Below are positions 15,886-24,650 of a stretch of DNA of 64,000 nt, one piece after another. The notes beneath the pieces were generated by a model. The model was not told where the DNA came from. It ran no database searches and worked only from the letters and a program-made list of their open reading frames with translations. Source of the DNA: Maribacter forsetii DSM 18668 (lineage in GTDB: Bacteria > Bacteroidota > Bacteroidia > Flavobacteriales > Flavobacteriaceae); the NCBI RefSeq assembly GCF_000744105.1, contig NZ_JQLH01000001.1:4291001-4355000 (forward strand), given 5' to 3'. The position numbers were made by a program, and so were the translations under genes. Position 1 is the stretch's first letter. Each line of letters opens with the position of its first letter.

Positions 15886-16478
15886 GCATTATACCCGTAA
15901 AAGGCCAATATTGTAAAAATGAGATATTGAAAACTAGTAAACGTAAATCCTTTATAAAAATATAATGGAATAGATATTAAATCTCCAATGATCCAATATA
16001 TCCAATTTTCTACTTTCCTCTTGGCCATCAACCACATACCCACAAAAAATATAGCTGTTGTTATGGTATCAACATAAGCAGTCCAACTATTCCATTTATC
16101 AAAAACTTGATACACGGTAAAAACAAAGATGATGGTACTTATAAAAATGATAACCGAGGTACTATTTTCCTTTTTGGTTACTCTGGTAATTGGCGTGTAA
16201 TGTTCTGCATCTACTTTTCTTGTCCAAATATACCAACCATACAAACTCATTATAAAATAGTAAGCATTGATCATCATATCGCCCAATAAACCCCATTTTA
16301 ATAAGAGATAGACAAATATTGAAGTACTTATCAGCCCTGTAGGGTACACTAAAATTTTGTTTTGTTTGGAAAACCATACCGATAACAGTCCAAAAATGAC
16401 CGCTACGATCTCCAGGATAATATCTAAAGAATCATAATCTGAATATTGACCAAAGAGATAATCAAAAATGGGGCTCAT
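15846..16478 (-). CDS. PnuC-family vitamin transporter (PnuC or PnuT type)
   Basis: The 210-residue protein has seven to eight hydrophobic segments and the family hallmarks: FSKQNKILVYPTGLISTSIF, the tryptophan-rich MSLYGWYIWTRK, and a C-terminal repeat with NWIYWIIGDLISIPLYFYKG. PnuC transporters move nicotinamide riboside by facilitated diffusion with trapping by a kinase; PnuT members carry thiamine. The gene follows a thiamine-binding-family gene (17-base overlap) and precedes a NadR-like kinase (40-base overlap). The context therefore supports both readings and the sequence alone does not decide between them. Confidence 0.88.
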   Translation of the reverse strand: MSPIFDYLFGQYSDYDSLDIILEIVAVIFGLLSVWFSKQNKILVYPTGLISTSIFVYLLLKWGLLGDMMINAYYFIMSLYGWYIWTRKVDAEHYTPITRVTKKENSTSVIIFISTIIFVFTVYQVFDKWNSWTAYVDTITTAIFFVGMWLMAKRKVENWIYWIIGDLISIPLYFYKGFTFTSFQYLIFTILAFYGYNAWKKNISKNLQMS

Positions 16479-16722
16479 AGTCGCTTCTATCAGATTTAAC
16501 TATTTTCATGAACAAAAGTCCGCGATCCATTAGCTCAAATGCTGTTTTAATTTCAGTATTCAATACGTTCATTACTTCATCATACGAACCAAATACTTGT
16601 GTACTTAGCGGGTTCTCCAATACAGTTAAACCACAGTCACGCAGTTTTTTTATAAAATTTATAATGTGCTGCTCAAAATCGTCTTGCAAAGGCGAAAAGG
16701 TTAATTCAACTGATATATCCAT
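16462..16722 (-). CDS. Thiamine-binding-family (YkoF/MTH1187-like) small protein
   Basis: The 86-residue protein has the ferredoxin-like pattern of the Thiamine_BP family (formerly DUF77): ISVELTFSPL, helix, CGLTVLENPLSTQVFGSYDE, helix, and LLFMKIVKS. The NPLSTQVFG segment is the family's most conserved part. Members bind thiamine or hydroxymethylpyrimidine-like ligands in the cytosol. It is coupled to the PnuC-like transporter by a 17-base overlap, which argues that the transporter handles thiamine. Its own promoter is not apparent; the PPTase gene ends 26 bases upstream. Confidence 0.8.
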   Translation of the reverse strand: MDISVELTFSPLQDDFEQHIINFIKKLRDCGLTVLENPLSTQVFGSYDEVMNVLNTEIKTAFELMDRGLLFMKIVKSDRSDYEPHF

Positions 16723-16748
16723 ATAAAGTATGCTGTCTTTAATTTATT

Positions 16749-17387
16749 CTATTCTTTATCTCTTGTAGCATATACACAAGTAAACTGCTCAAACTCTAGA
16801 AATCGTATTTTATAACTGGATAAATTTCCTTGAAAAATAATTTGTGCCGTTGTATTATTGGCATCAAATTTAAAATCTTGAACATTTATATGGTGCAAAA
16901 AACTTACTCCCCTGTGGCCATAAATTTTATAAAGTGATTCTTTGGCACCCCATACAATAGTCAATTTTCTAACTACAGCGGCAGTATTCGCAAGTGTCTT
17001 ATACTCTTCAAAAGGTGTAAACTTATGTGCTATTCTTAAAATTTTATCACGCTGCATTTCAATATCTATACCTACATGTTCGGTTTTACTTATGATAATA
17101 CCCGTAAAATTATGTGAGTGTGTAATAGATATAAAATTACAGTCTTTTAAATGGGGTTTCCCATTTTCATCATAGATTAAATCGGCATCGGTATAACCAT
17201 AGGTAGCAAGCAAATGCCTAATACTCAAAAATGCCTTACGATGAAGTTCAGATTTCATTCCGTCAAATCGATTTTGACAATAGGGCGTGAGCTCAATACC
17301 CGTCCAAAGGTTTTCTTCTGTCTCTTCAACCTTCCAAATTGCTAAGGAGGTTTCTTCATTTACTGTTATAGTTTTGTAAAGCGGCAT
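16749..17387 (-). CDS. 4'-phosphopantetheinyl transferase superfamily protein
   Basis: The enzyme transfers the phosphopantetheine arm from CoA to a carrier protein serine. The 212-residue protein has the two metal- and CoA-binding motifs, GIDIE (106-110) and WGAKESLYK (146-154), separated by the usual distance, plus SITHSHN. The length is typical of the Sfp/EntD-type single-domain group rather than the shorter AcpS. It may be the organism's ACP-activating enzyme, as many Flavobacteria lack AcpS, but this cannot be judged here. It is the first gene of the minus-strand operon and divergent from ahcY. Confidence 0.92.
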   Translation of the reverse strand: MPLYKTITVNEETSLAIWKVEETEENLWTGIELTPYCQNRFDGMKSELHRKAFLSIRHLLATYGYTDADLIYDENGKPHLKDCNFISITHSHNFTGIIISKTEHVGIDIEMQRDKILRIAHKFTPFEEYKTLANTAAVVRKLTIVWGAKESLYKIYGHRGVSFLHHINVQDFKFDANNTTAQIIFQGNLSSYKIRFLEFEQFTCVYATRDKE

Positions 17388-17407
17388 GGGATTCTTAGTG
17401 TTATTCG

Positions 17408-17415
17408 TACCTTTG
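17408..17415 (+). promoter_or_regulatory. -7 box of the ahcY promoter
   Basis: TACCTTTG matches TAnnTTTG 53 bases upstream of the ahcY ATG, in the divergent gap with the PPTase gene. Confidence 0.5.
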
Positions 17416-17468
17416 CACGAATTAAAAATTGCTGTACACAGAAAACGAAAGTATAAAATAATAAAGAT

Positions 17469-18785
17469 ATGAGCACGAAAACTATTCCGTATGTGCCTTA
17501 TAAGGTTAAGGATATTTCCCTTGCTGATTGGGGAAGAAAAGAAATTGAATTAGCAGAAGCTGAAATGCCAGGCTTAATGGCTTTAAGAGAAGAGTACAAA
17601 GATGAGCAACCTTTAAAAGGTGCCCGTATTGCAGGTTGTCTTCATATGACAATACAAACTGCTGTACTTATAGAAACATTGACCGCTCTTGGCGCAGATG
17701 TTACTTGGAGTTCATGTAACATATTTTCCACTCAAGATCAAGCAGCAGCAGCTATTGCCGCAGCAGGCGTACCTGTTTATGCTTGGAAAGGAATGAACGA
17801 AGAGGAGTTTGATTGGTGTATTGAACAAACTTTATTCTTTGGTGAGGACAGAAAACCATTGAACATGATTTTGGATGATGGTGGTGACCTAACAAATATG
17901 GTTTTGGATAAATACCCAGAAATGGCCGGAGAAATCAAAGGTCTTTCTGAAGAAACAACAACAGGTGTTCACCGTTTATACGAGCGTGTAAAGAAAGGAA
18001 CTTTACCTATGCCAGCTATAAACGTTAACGATTCTGTTACTAAATCTAAATTCGATAACAAATACGGATGTCGCGAAAGTGCTGTTGATGCTATACGTAG
18101 AGCAACAGATACTATGCTTGCAGGAAAGCGTGTAGTTGTTGCCGGTTACGGTGATGTTGGTAAAGGTACTGCAGCTTCTTTTAAAGGTGCTGGCTCTATC
18201 GTTACCGTTACCGAAATTGACCCAATTTGTGCATTACAGGCTTGTATGGACGGATTTGAAGTTAAGAAACTGGAAACGGTTATTGGTAATGCAGATATCG
18301 TAATCACTACAACCGGAAATAAAGATATTATTAGAGCTGAACATTTTGAAGCCCTAAAGGATAAAGCCATTGTTTGTAACATTGGTCATTTTGATAATGA
18401 GATCGACATGGCATGGTTGAACAAAAATCATGGTAGTACCAAAGATGAAATTAAGCCACAGGTTGATAAATATACTATCAACGGTAAAGATTTAATCATT
18501 TTGGCAGAAGGTAGATTGGTTAACTTAGGTTGTGCAACTGGGCACCCTAGTTTTGTAATGAGTAATTCTTTTACAAACCAAACATTAGCTCAAATAGAGC
18601 TTTGGAAAAACAGTGCCAACTATGAGAATGATGTATACATGCTACCTAAGCATTTAGATGAGAAGGTTGCAAAACTTCACTTATCTCGTTTAGGAGCTGA
18701 GCTTACAGAGTTGAAAGATTACCAAGCCGATTACATTGGTGTAACGGTAGAAGGTCCTTTCAAACCTGAATACTACAGATACTAA
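17469..18785 (+). CDS. ahcY: Adenosylhomocysteinase
   Basis: The NAD-dependent cytosolic enzyme splits S-adenosylhomocysteine into adenosine and homocysteine, closing the methylation cycle. The 438-residue product is full length, with CLHMTIQTAVLIETL, NDSVTKSKFDNKYGCRES (active-site Lys and Asp region), the NAD fingerprint VAGYGDVGKG, and the terminal KPEYYRY that reaches into the neighbouring subunit's cofactor site. It lacks the roughly 40-residue insert found in some bacterial and plant enzymes. It is monocistronic with a strong terminator. The assignment is certain. Confidence 0.98.
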   Translation: MSTKTIPYVPYKVKDISLADWGRKEIELAEAEMPGLMALREEYKDEQPLKGARIAGCLHMTIQTAVLIETLTALGADVTWSSCNIFSTQDQAAAAIAAAGVPVYAWKGMNEEEFDWCIEQTLFFGEDRKPLNMILDDGGDLTNMVLDKYPEMAGEIKGLSEETTTGVHRLYERVKKGTLPMPAINVNDSVTKSKFDNKYGCRESAVDAIRRATDTMLAGKRVVVAGYGDVGKGTAASFKGAGSIVTVTEIDPICALQACMDGFEVKKLETVIGNADIVITTTGNKDIIRAEHFEALKDKAIVCNIGHFDNEIDMAWLNKNHGSTKDEIKPQVDKYTINGKDLIILAEGRLVNLGCATGHPSFVMSNSFTNQTLAQIELWKNSANYENDVYMLPKHLDEKVAKLHLSRLGAELTELKDYQADYIGVTVEGPFKPEYYRY

Positions 18786-18804
18786 AACATTGGTTTTAGA
18801 AACT

Positions 18805-18837
18805 AAAAAAGTCCTGATTTTCATCAGGACTTTTTTT
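18805..18837 (+). terminator. Terminator after ahcY
   Basis: AGTCCTGAT and ATCAGGACT pair perfectly around TTTC and are followed by seven T; A-runs on the other side would let it also end the convergent DUF3332 gene. Confidence 0.9.
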
Positions 18838-18858
18838 ATGCTTTATACTTTCTTTAGA

Positions 18859-19443
18859 TTAGTTATTTTCTGCCAACATACCTTCTAAGTAATAACAATC
18901 TGTTTGCTCTTTAATTTGAGCCAAACCTTCTTCTTTAGAGCTTATCGGATTAATCTTAACCTCTTTTCCGTTTGGCATATAAACAATATAAAAACCTTCT
19001 TCAAAAGATGACAATTTTATAATTTCACCATTAGGTCTTACGGCATTCCATGATTTATCACCTGGCTTATAAACTAAATCAATTTTCTTTCCTTTTTTAG
19101 GACCATCAACGACGGTTACTTGCATTCTGTTCTTAGTAGCGGTCATTTCAAAAGTGTTACCGTCTCTTTCTACCATTTGAGTCTCTGACTCTCCTTCTTC
19201 CATAGCAATTGGATTAGAACCGCTCCAAAATTCTATTACGTTGAAGATAATGGCATCTCCTAAAAAGAATAAACCATAAACAGGAATTATGTTCAAGCCC
19301 CAAAATACCAAGTTGTTTACAAACTTACTATCAGAAACACCTTGGTTCCAGTCTTTTAAATTATTAAAAGCACTAAATGAACCCAAGCAACTAGAGAATA
19401 ATAAGGTACTTGCCATTGCAACACAGATAATTGATTTTTTCAT
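18859..19443 (-). CDS. DUF3332 lipoprotein
   Basis: The 194-residue protein has a lipoprotein signal (LLFSSC, lipid-accepting Cys19) followed by LGSFSAFNNLKDWN, a hydrophobic segment at about residues 42-70, and a beta-rich C-terminal domain. This matches the DUF3332 family of small envelope lipoproteins in Bacteroidota and some Proteobacteria. The function is unknown. It is transcribed alone; its 3' end faces ahcY, and the shared terminator may serve both. Confidence 0.8.
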   Translation of the reverse strand: MKKSIICVAMASTLLFSSCLGSFSAFNNLKDWNQGVSDSKFVNNLVFWGLNIIPVYGLFFLGDAIIFNVIEFWSGSNPIAMEEGESETQMVERDGNTFEMTATKNRMQVTVVDGPKKGKKIDLVYKPGDKSWNAVRPNGEIIKLSSFEEGFYIVYMPNGKEVKINPISSKEEGLAQIKEQTDCYYLEGMLAENN

Positions 19444-19571
19444 GATATAAATTGTTTAGAATTAGATTTGCAAAATAATTACTAACTCTCAAGAACTTAC
19501 ACTGATAAAATATAATTATTAACGGTATCCATTATAAGGAAGATTATTCGTTATACATGTACACCTGTATT

Positions 19572-19907
19572 TTAATTCGCCATTCCACTTTCCATACCTA
19601 CATTCCATTTACGCACAAATTCATCTGACCAAGCGTCCCAGCCAATTGTACTTAACGTCCAAATAGCAATACCAATTATTATAACATTTAAAACAATACC
19701 TATAACTGCAATTATCTTACCTTTTTTTACGGTTGCATAATTGTCGTAGGCCTCAGGATTCATTTTATAGACTCCTTCAGATTTTAAAGCTAAATAGTAA
19801 GAAATAATTGCCGGTATAATACCAAAACCTCCAAGACAACAGATGATACAGCTAAGAACGGATAACACATAAATGAATGCAGAATTAGGTAGTTTTTTAC
19901 TTTCCAT
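19572..19907 (-). CDS. CCC-motif membrane protein
   Basis: The 111-residue product, starting at the ATG at 19905-19907, has a membrane segment with the cluster SCIICCLGG, a second segment around YYLAL, and a third one at VIGIVLNVIIIGIAIWTL. This fits the small CCC-motif membrane family seen across Flavobacteria, whose function is not known. The frame can be extended by 13 codons to 19946, but the family usually begins at or near MESKKLPNS. No partner gene is obvious. Confidence 0.75.
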   Translation of the reverse strand: MESKKLPNSAFIYVLSVLSCIICCLGGFGIIPAIISYYLALKSEGVYKMNPEAYDNYATVKKGKIIAVIGIVLNVIIIGIAIWTLSTIGWDAWSDEFVRKWNVGMESGMAN

Positions 19908-20061
19908 ATAGATATTTAATTGAAATGTTTTCTTAAAGTTATCCATTAAGTTTTAAATCAATCTTATATTTTGGTAAAGATTATGCCCATTTACCGATAC
20001 TTTTTAGTTAACTCTTTTCTATTATCGGCATTTTCGCGTACTTCGCTTAAAATATAGCATA

Positions 20062-20583
20062 ATGATCATATTTGTTGATATGGACGAGGTCATAGCCGAT
20101 ACCTATGGCGCCCATATAGAAATCTACAATACAGAATTTAAAGGTGAGCTTACTTCAGACACATGTAAAGGATCAGAAGTATGGCGTATGGTACCAGAAG
20201 CACACCAGGACAGTGTTCGAAAACATGCCACTAGAAGAGGATTTTTCAGAAATTTGAAACCAATAGCCGGCAGTCAAGAAATACTTGCACGATTAGCCGA
20301 TAAACACGAGGTATATATAGCATCTGCAGCTATGCAATTTCCGAATTCATTAGAAGAAAAAAGTGAATGGTTAGACGAACACTTTCCTTTTATTCCTTGG
20401 CAAAATCGCATTCTTTGTGGACACAAACACATTCTCAAAGGAGATGTTCTCATAGACGACAGAAGTTTTAACCTAGAAACTTTTGAAGGTAGAAGCCTAC
20501 AATTTACATCTCCACACAATGTAAACACCACCGGTTTTGAACGTGTAAATACTTGGTTTGAAATTGGGGAGAAGTTATTGTAA
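20062..20583 (+). CDS. 5'(3')-deoxyribonucleotidase (HAD, NT5C type)
   Basis: The 173-residue protein belongs to the 5'-nucleotidase, deoxy type C family of the HAD superfamily. The nucleophile motif is DMDEVIAD (residues 6-13, nucleophile D6 and acid D8), with the conserved YIASAAM and the C-terminal LIDDRSFNLETF that carries the magnesium-binding aspartates. It would dephosphorylate deoxyribonucleoside monophosphates in the cytosol. Its 3' end overlaps the convergent phytase gene by 9 bases. The substrate range is inferred from the family only. Confidence 0.88.
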   Translation: MIIFVDMDEVIADTYGAHIEIYNTEFKGELTSDTCKGSEVWRMVPEAHQDSVRKHATRRGFFRNLKPIAGSQEILARLADKHEVYIASAAMQFPNSLEEKSEWLDEHFPFIPWQNRILCGHKHILKGDVLIDDRSFNLETFEGRSLQFTSPHNVNTTGFERVNTWFEIGEKLL

Positions 20584-21588
20584 CCCCAATTTACCCAAAT
20601 CGAAAAAATAAAAATTCTTTTCGTCGTTCATGGCTACGAAAAGTCCTTTTTTGAACGTATCGTTCAATGGCATTGTAACGGCTTCACAACCATCTGTTTC
20701 GGTGGTAGAGAGATTCACAGCTTTAATATAGGTATTGGTTTCTCTATCAAAAATATTAAACTCCCCCTTTTGCTGATTGGACACTATTAAATAACCATGC
20801 CCATCAGTGTAACTTGCAATGGCTATACCTTCAATATCTTCACTAAAGTATTCTCCTCCAAAACAAGATATTTCTTCACTTCCCATACTTGGTTCGGCAT
20901 AGTATTTTTTTATGCAGACACCTTCATCAGAGAAATAAACATACCCATTTTCATCATCTATAGCAATAGCCTCAATTTCCTTTACGCCGCTAAACTTGCC
21001 AAATTTTCTAACATAATTAGAGGTTATTCCTAAACTATCAGCATTTAGAGCATACTGGTACAGATAACCATCTGCCGGACCGGTTTTTCTACCTACAATA
21101 GCATATACCCTCGCATCTTTAGGAGACTTATACAAGCTAACTCCCATTGGCAATTTATTCTCTTCTAATTCTTCATCTTCAAAAACCTTAAAACCCCCAC
21201 CATCTAAAGGCTTCATATCTGGTACAGAAAACATTCTGATCTGTTGCTTTTCACGCTCTGTAAACACCAAAATATCGGTTTTGGTAGAATCGTTGAGTTG
21301 AAAACCATATTCAATATCTACATTGTTTGGTCGTTTAATATTTCTAATGGTTTTATCTTCTATAATTTTACCATTTAAATCAAAGGCATAAATAGCGCCG
21401 TTGGTTTCCTTATCAGTACCAAAAACTATACTCTCTTTTGGATTATTTGGATTTATCCAAATAGCAGGGTCATCTGTATCGTTTAAAGTAAATTCTGTAA
21501 TAACATCTGGCGCTATTTTGGGTAATTTACTTTGATTACATGAAACGAATAGTATGAGTAACACTAGTAAAAAGGGTATTTTTTTCAT
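20575..21588 (-). CDS. Beta-propeller phytase, lipoprotein
   Basis: The 337-residue protein has a lipoprotein signal (LFVSCNQ, lipidated Cys17) and the calcium-dependent beta-propeller phytase pattern: TDDPAIWINPNNP, the NNVDIEYGF segment, MGVSLYKS, EIEAIAIDDENGYVYFSDE and the closing strands. It would release phosphate from phytate or related esters at the outer surface or periplasm. It starts 28 bases after the TonB receptor stop on the same strand, so the two form a uptake-and-hydrolysis pair. The calcium-ligand acidic residues typical of the family are frequent but were not individually aligned. Confidence 0.9.
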   Translation of the reverse strand: MKKIPFLLVLLILFVSCNQSKLPKIAPDVITEFTLNDTDDPAIWINPNNPKESIVFGTDKETNGAIYAFDLNGKIIEDKTIRNIKRPNNVDIEYGFQLNDSTKTDILVFTEREKQQIRMFSVPDMKPLDGGGFKVFEDEELEENKLPMGVSLYKSPKDARVYAIVGRKTGPADGYLYQYALNADSLGITSNYVRKFGKFSGVKEIEAIAIDDENGYVYFSDEGVCIKKYYAEPSMGSEEISCFGGEYFSEDIEGIAIASYTDGHGYLIVSNQQKGEFNIFDRETNTYIKAVNLSTTETDGCEAVTMPLNDTFKKGLFVAMNDEKNFYFFDLGKLGLQ

Positions 21589-21616
21589 CTTGATATTCTT
21601 TTATTTTAAAGCGCTA

Positions 21617-24484
21617 CTATTTATTGAATAGATCATATTTTAAGCCAAAAGTTATTCTTTGACCATAAAACTCCGCTTGCATTGTTCTATCCTTAACCCC
21701 TTGAAAATATCTTAATGGCTGATTGGTTATATTATTGATTGAAGTATACAGACTTAGGTTTGTGTTTATTTGATATGATGCATTAAAATCTACAAACAAT
21801 TGTGTGTCATAATATCTATCCTCAAAATCATTGCCTCCAATTTCATCTATATAACTATCTGAAAAATTAGCCGATAGCCTTGATGAGAATCGCTTATCTG
21901 CATAAGCTAAAGAAGCATTGAACATATTAGGAGCCGTATTAGGCAAGTCTATATCTTCACGTTCATCACCATCTTCATTTCTTATACCATCTGCACTAGA
22001 AGACAAGTAAGTGTAATTGATATAAAGACTAAAGTTTTTGGCAAAGCCAGGCAAAAAGTCTAACTGACGTTGAAAAGCCATTTCAAAACCAGTTACAGAG
22101 GCTCCGTCTCCATTTAATGGTTGATACACCTCAAAACCTTCTGTGCCTACGCCAAAACTATCATCAGCAGCCTCTTGCTGAAAAGTATATATAAACTTAT
22201 CTATATCCTTATAAAATACACCTGCAGACAATAAACCTACACTTTCAAAATAATGCTCACCCATAACATCAAAGTTCATAGATGTGGTAGCTTCCAACTC
22301 CGGATTTCCAACAAATATCTCCTCATCTCCAGAAACTATGTCCAATGACGGTACAATATCTTCATAATTTGGTCTTGCCAAAGTATTGGTCCAAGCAAAA
22401 CGCAAAATAGTTCTATCGTTTATGTCATATTTTAAATGAACACCAGGCATTATATTGGTATAATTACTTTCTTGGGTAATTTCACCTATTACATTCTCTT
22501 CATCTTCTATTTGGTTTCCGGTAGCGGTAACATTGGTATTCTCTAATCTTAAACCTACCAAAAGACCCAATTTATCCGATAATTTTTGGTTGGTCATTGC
22601 ATACCCAGCGTAAACATTCTCTTCTACGTTAAAATTAGCTCTCAAAAATTCATCGGGCACAGATTCGCCATCCTCCAAATCTAAAGCACCTAACCATTCT
22701 TCGCTAGCAAAAGAACCTATCGCATATTGGCTGCCTGCATAAAAATCTGGATCAGTATAGTCTTTTAAAGGCACACTTGCCAAGGTTCCATAAGTGTCTT
22801 CTAGGTCAAACTCAAAAAAGTCATTATCCCTTAATTTTGTTTTAAACCTACCCCTTGCACCAAACTTGATTATTCCGTCTTCGTACCCGAACAAGTCAAC
22901 AGGAATTTCAAAATTGACGAACATGTTAAAGTCCTCTTCTTCCGTATACTGATTCTCTTCAGTAATTTCTCCGTATTCGAAATTTGAAAATTCTGTAGCA
23001 TCCATTGGATCAGCAGCGTAAAAACGTGGATATCTTGAATTGGTTACATCGCTATTAACGATATATTCACTTTCAAACTCAGCATAACGCTCATTTAGTC
23101 TTTCTTCAGAAGCCTTGGCATAAGAAGCCATCCAATCTACTTTTAATGACCCCCAAAGGTGATCACCGCCCAAACTATAATTTTGCATACGCTGATCTTC
23201 CAACCTACGATTCTTATTTCGATCATTATCTATACCTCCCTTAGATTGTCTTACAATTTCTGCCGGAAACCTTGTTGGCACACCATCGGTTATGGTAAAA
23301 TCTCCAAGTTCAATATCTTCAGCGTCTAAAATTTCTTGTCCGAGTGCAAATCTATTTTCCCTATCATCTCGCCAATTGTACATCGTTTTAAGAAATATAG
23401 TATTATTGGCATTGAACTTATAATCCATATTTACCGAAAAACTTCTTCTCACCCTTTGCACCAAGTATTTTCTCTGTTCAAACACATTGGCATAAGGATC
23501 AACGTCCACTTCCTCTAAAATAGGCTCCCCTTCAGCATCATCTACACCTGTATAATATTCAAATTCATCTGTCCATTCCGCTTCTATATTATCCGACCCA
23601 AAATCATTGTCATTAAATGAAGCTGAAGCCATCCATCCAAATTTTCCATTCTCACTTCGGTCTCCAATAATAAAAGAACCATTGAGTATTGCCTTATCTG
23701 TAATAAGGTTAATACCAGAACCAAGGGTAGTGGACAATCTAAAACCTTGTGGTGACGTACGGGTAATTAAATTTACCGACCCACCTAATGCATCGGCATC
23801 CATATCTGGAGTAACCGCCTTACTAACTTCTATGGTTTGTATCATATCTGAAGGAATTAGGTCCATCTGTACATTTCTATTGTCTCCTTCCGCTGAAGGA
23901 ACCCTACTACCGTTAAGAGTAACCGAATTTAATTGAGGAGAAAGCCCACGTATAATAATATTTCTTGCTTCACCTTGATCCACTTGCATTGTAATTCCTG
24001 GTATACGTTTTACGGCATCACCAATATTAGCATCGGGAAATTTACCAATCTGATCTGTTGAAACCACATTGGTAATATTAATGTTGTTTTTCTGGGTATT
24101 TAAAGCTTTAGATGTTCCTCCCAAACCATATGCCGTTACTTCCACACCTTCAAGTTCTGTGGTTTTAGGTGCTACAAATATGGCGACATCGGTTGTTTCA
24201 CCATTGTTGACAACAACCTCTTTTTCGGTATCATCGTATCCCAAATAAGAAACCTTTAGCATATAGGTGCCTTCTGGTATATCTACCAGTGTAAATTTGC
24301 CATCGAAATTTGAAATTGCACCTTTAGACAATGAAGAAATCATTACACTTGCCCCAGGTAAATAAAGTCCATTTTCATCTGAAATTGTACCTTGAATATT
24401 TCCAGATTGCGCAACCGCCATTGAGCTAAAAACTGTACATAATAGCGTTACAAAAAATAAATTCAGTTGGTTTTTCATTTTCAT
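21617..24484 (-). CDS. TonB-dependent receptor with carboxypeptidase-like N-terminal domain
   Basis: The 955-residue protein has a signal peptide (to about residue 26), a carboxypeptidase regulatory-like domain (about 27-110; LPGASVMISSLSKGAISNFD, then KVSYLGYDD), a plug (about 130-240; GDAVKRIPGITMQVDQGEAR) and a long barrel ending LKYDLFNK. It is of the TonB-dependent receptor type often found in polymer and organophosphate uptake. Downstream lies the phytase gene and upstream a TPR/HTH regulator on the same strand, suggesting uptake of phytate or another phosphorylated compound. ATG codons at 24484 and 24478 are both possible starts. Confidence 0.9.
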   Translation of the reverse strand: MKMKNQLNLFFVTLLCTVFSSMAVAQSGNIQGTISDENGLYLPGASVMISSLSKGAISNFDGKFTLVDIPEGTYMLKVSYLGYDDTEKEVVVNNGETTDVAIFVAPKTTELEGVEVTAYGLGGTSKALNTQKNNINITNVVSTDQIGKFPDANIGDAVKRIPGITMQVDQGEARNIIIRGLSPQLNSVTLNGSRVPSAEGDNRNVQMDLIPSDMIQTIEVSKAVTPDMDADALGGSVNLITRTSPQGFRLSTTLGSGINLITDKAILNGSFIIGDRSENGKFGWMASASFNDNDFGSDNIEAEWTDEFEYYTGVDDAEGEPILEEVDVDPYANVFEQRKYLVQRVRRSFSVNMDYKFNANNTIFLKTMYNWRDDRENRFALGQEILDAEDIELGDFTITDGVPTRFPAEIVRQSKGGIDNDRNKNRRLEDQRMQNYSLGGDHLWGSLKVDWMASYAKASEERLNERYAEFESEYIVNSDVTNSRYPRFYAADPMDATEFSNFEYGEITEENQYTEEEDFNMFVNFEIPVDLFGYEDGIIKFGARGRFKTKLRDNDFFEFDLEDTYGTLASVPLKDYTDPDFYAGSQYAIGSFASEEWLGALDLEDGESVPDEFLRANFNVEENVYAGYAMTNQKLSDKLGLLVGLRLENTNVTATGNQIEDEENVIGEITQESNYTNIMPGVHLKYDINDRTILRFAWTNTLARPNYEDIVPSLDIVSGDEEIFVGNPELEATTSMNFDVMGEHYFESVGLLSAGVFYKDIDKFIYTFQQEAADDSFGVGTEGFEVYQPLNGDGASVTGFEMAFQRQLDFLPGFAKNFSLYINYTYLSSSADGIRNEDGDEREDIDLPNTAPNMFNASLAYADKRFSSRLSANFSDSYIDEIGGNDFEDRYYDTQLFVDFNASYQINTNLSLYTSINNITNQPLRYFQGVKDRTMQAEFYGQRITFGLKYDLFNK

Positions 24485-24506
24485 TTTAGGTTTATTAGAA
24501 CTAAGA

Positions 24507-24514
24507 CAAAAATA
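24507..24514 (-). promoter_or_regulatory. -7 box of the receptor-phytase operon
   Basis: TATTTTTG on the minus strand matches TAnnTTTG and lies 23 bases upstream of the receptor start at 24484. Confidence 0.5.
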
Positions 24515-24650
24515 TGTATACCAGCTGTTTACAAGGTTAAGCCCATTCTAACAAAGCGTAAACATTTTCATTTTTAAAGGAAACATGAAGGCAACAATCA
24601 CACTAAATTAACATGACCTTAACCATACACATAAGAACACCTAAAATCAA

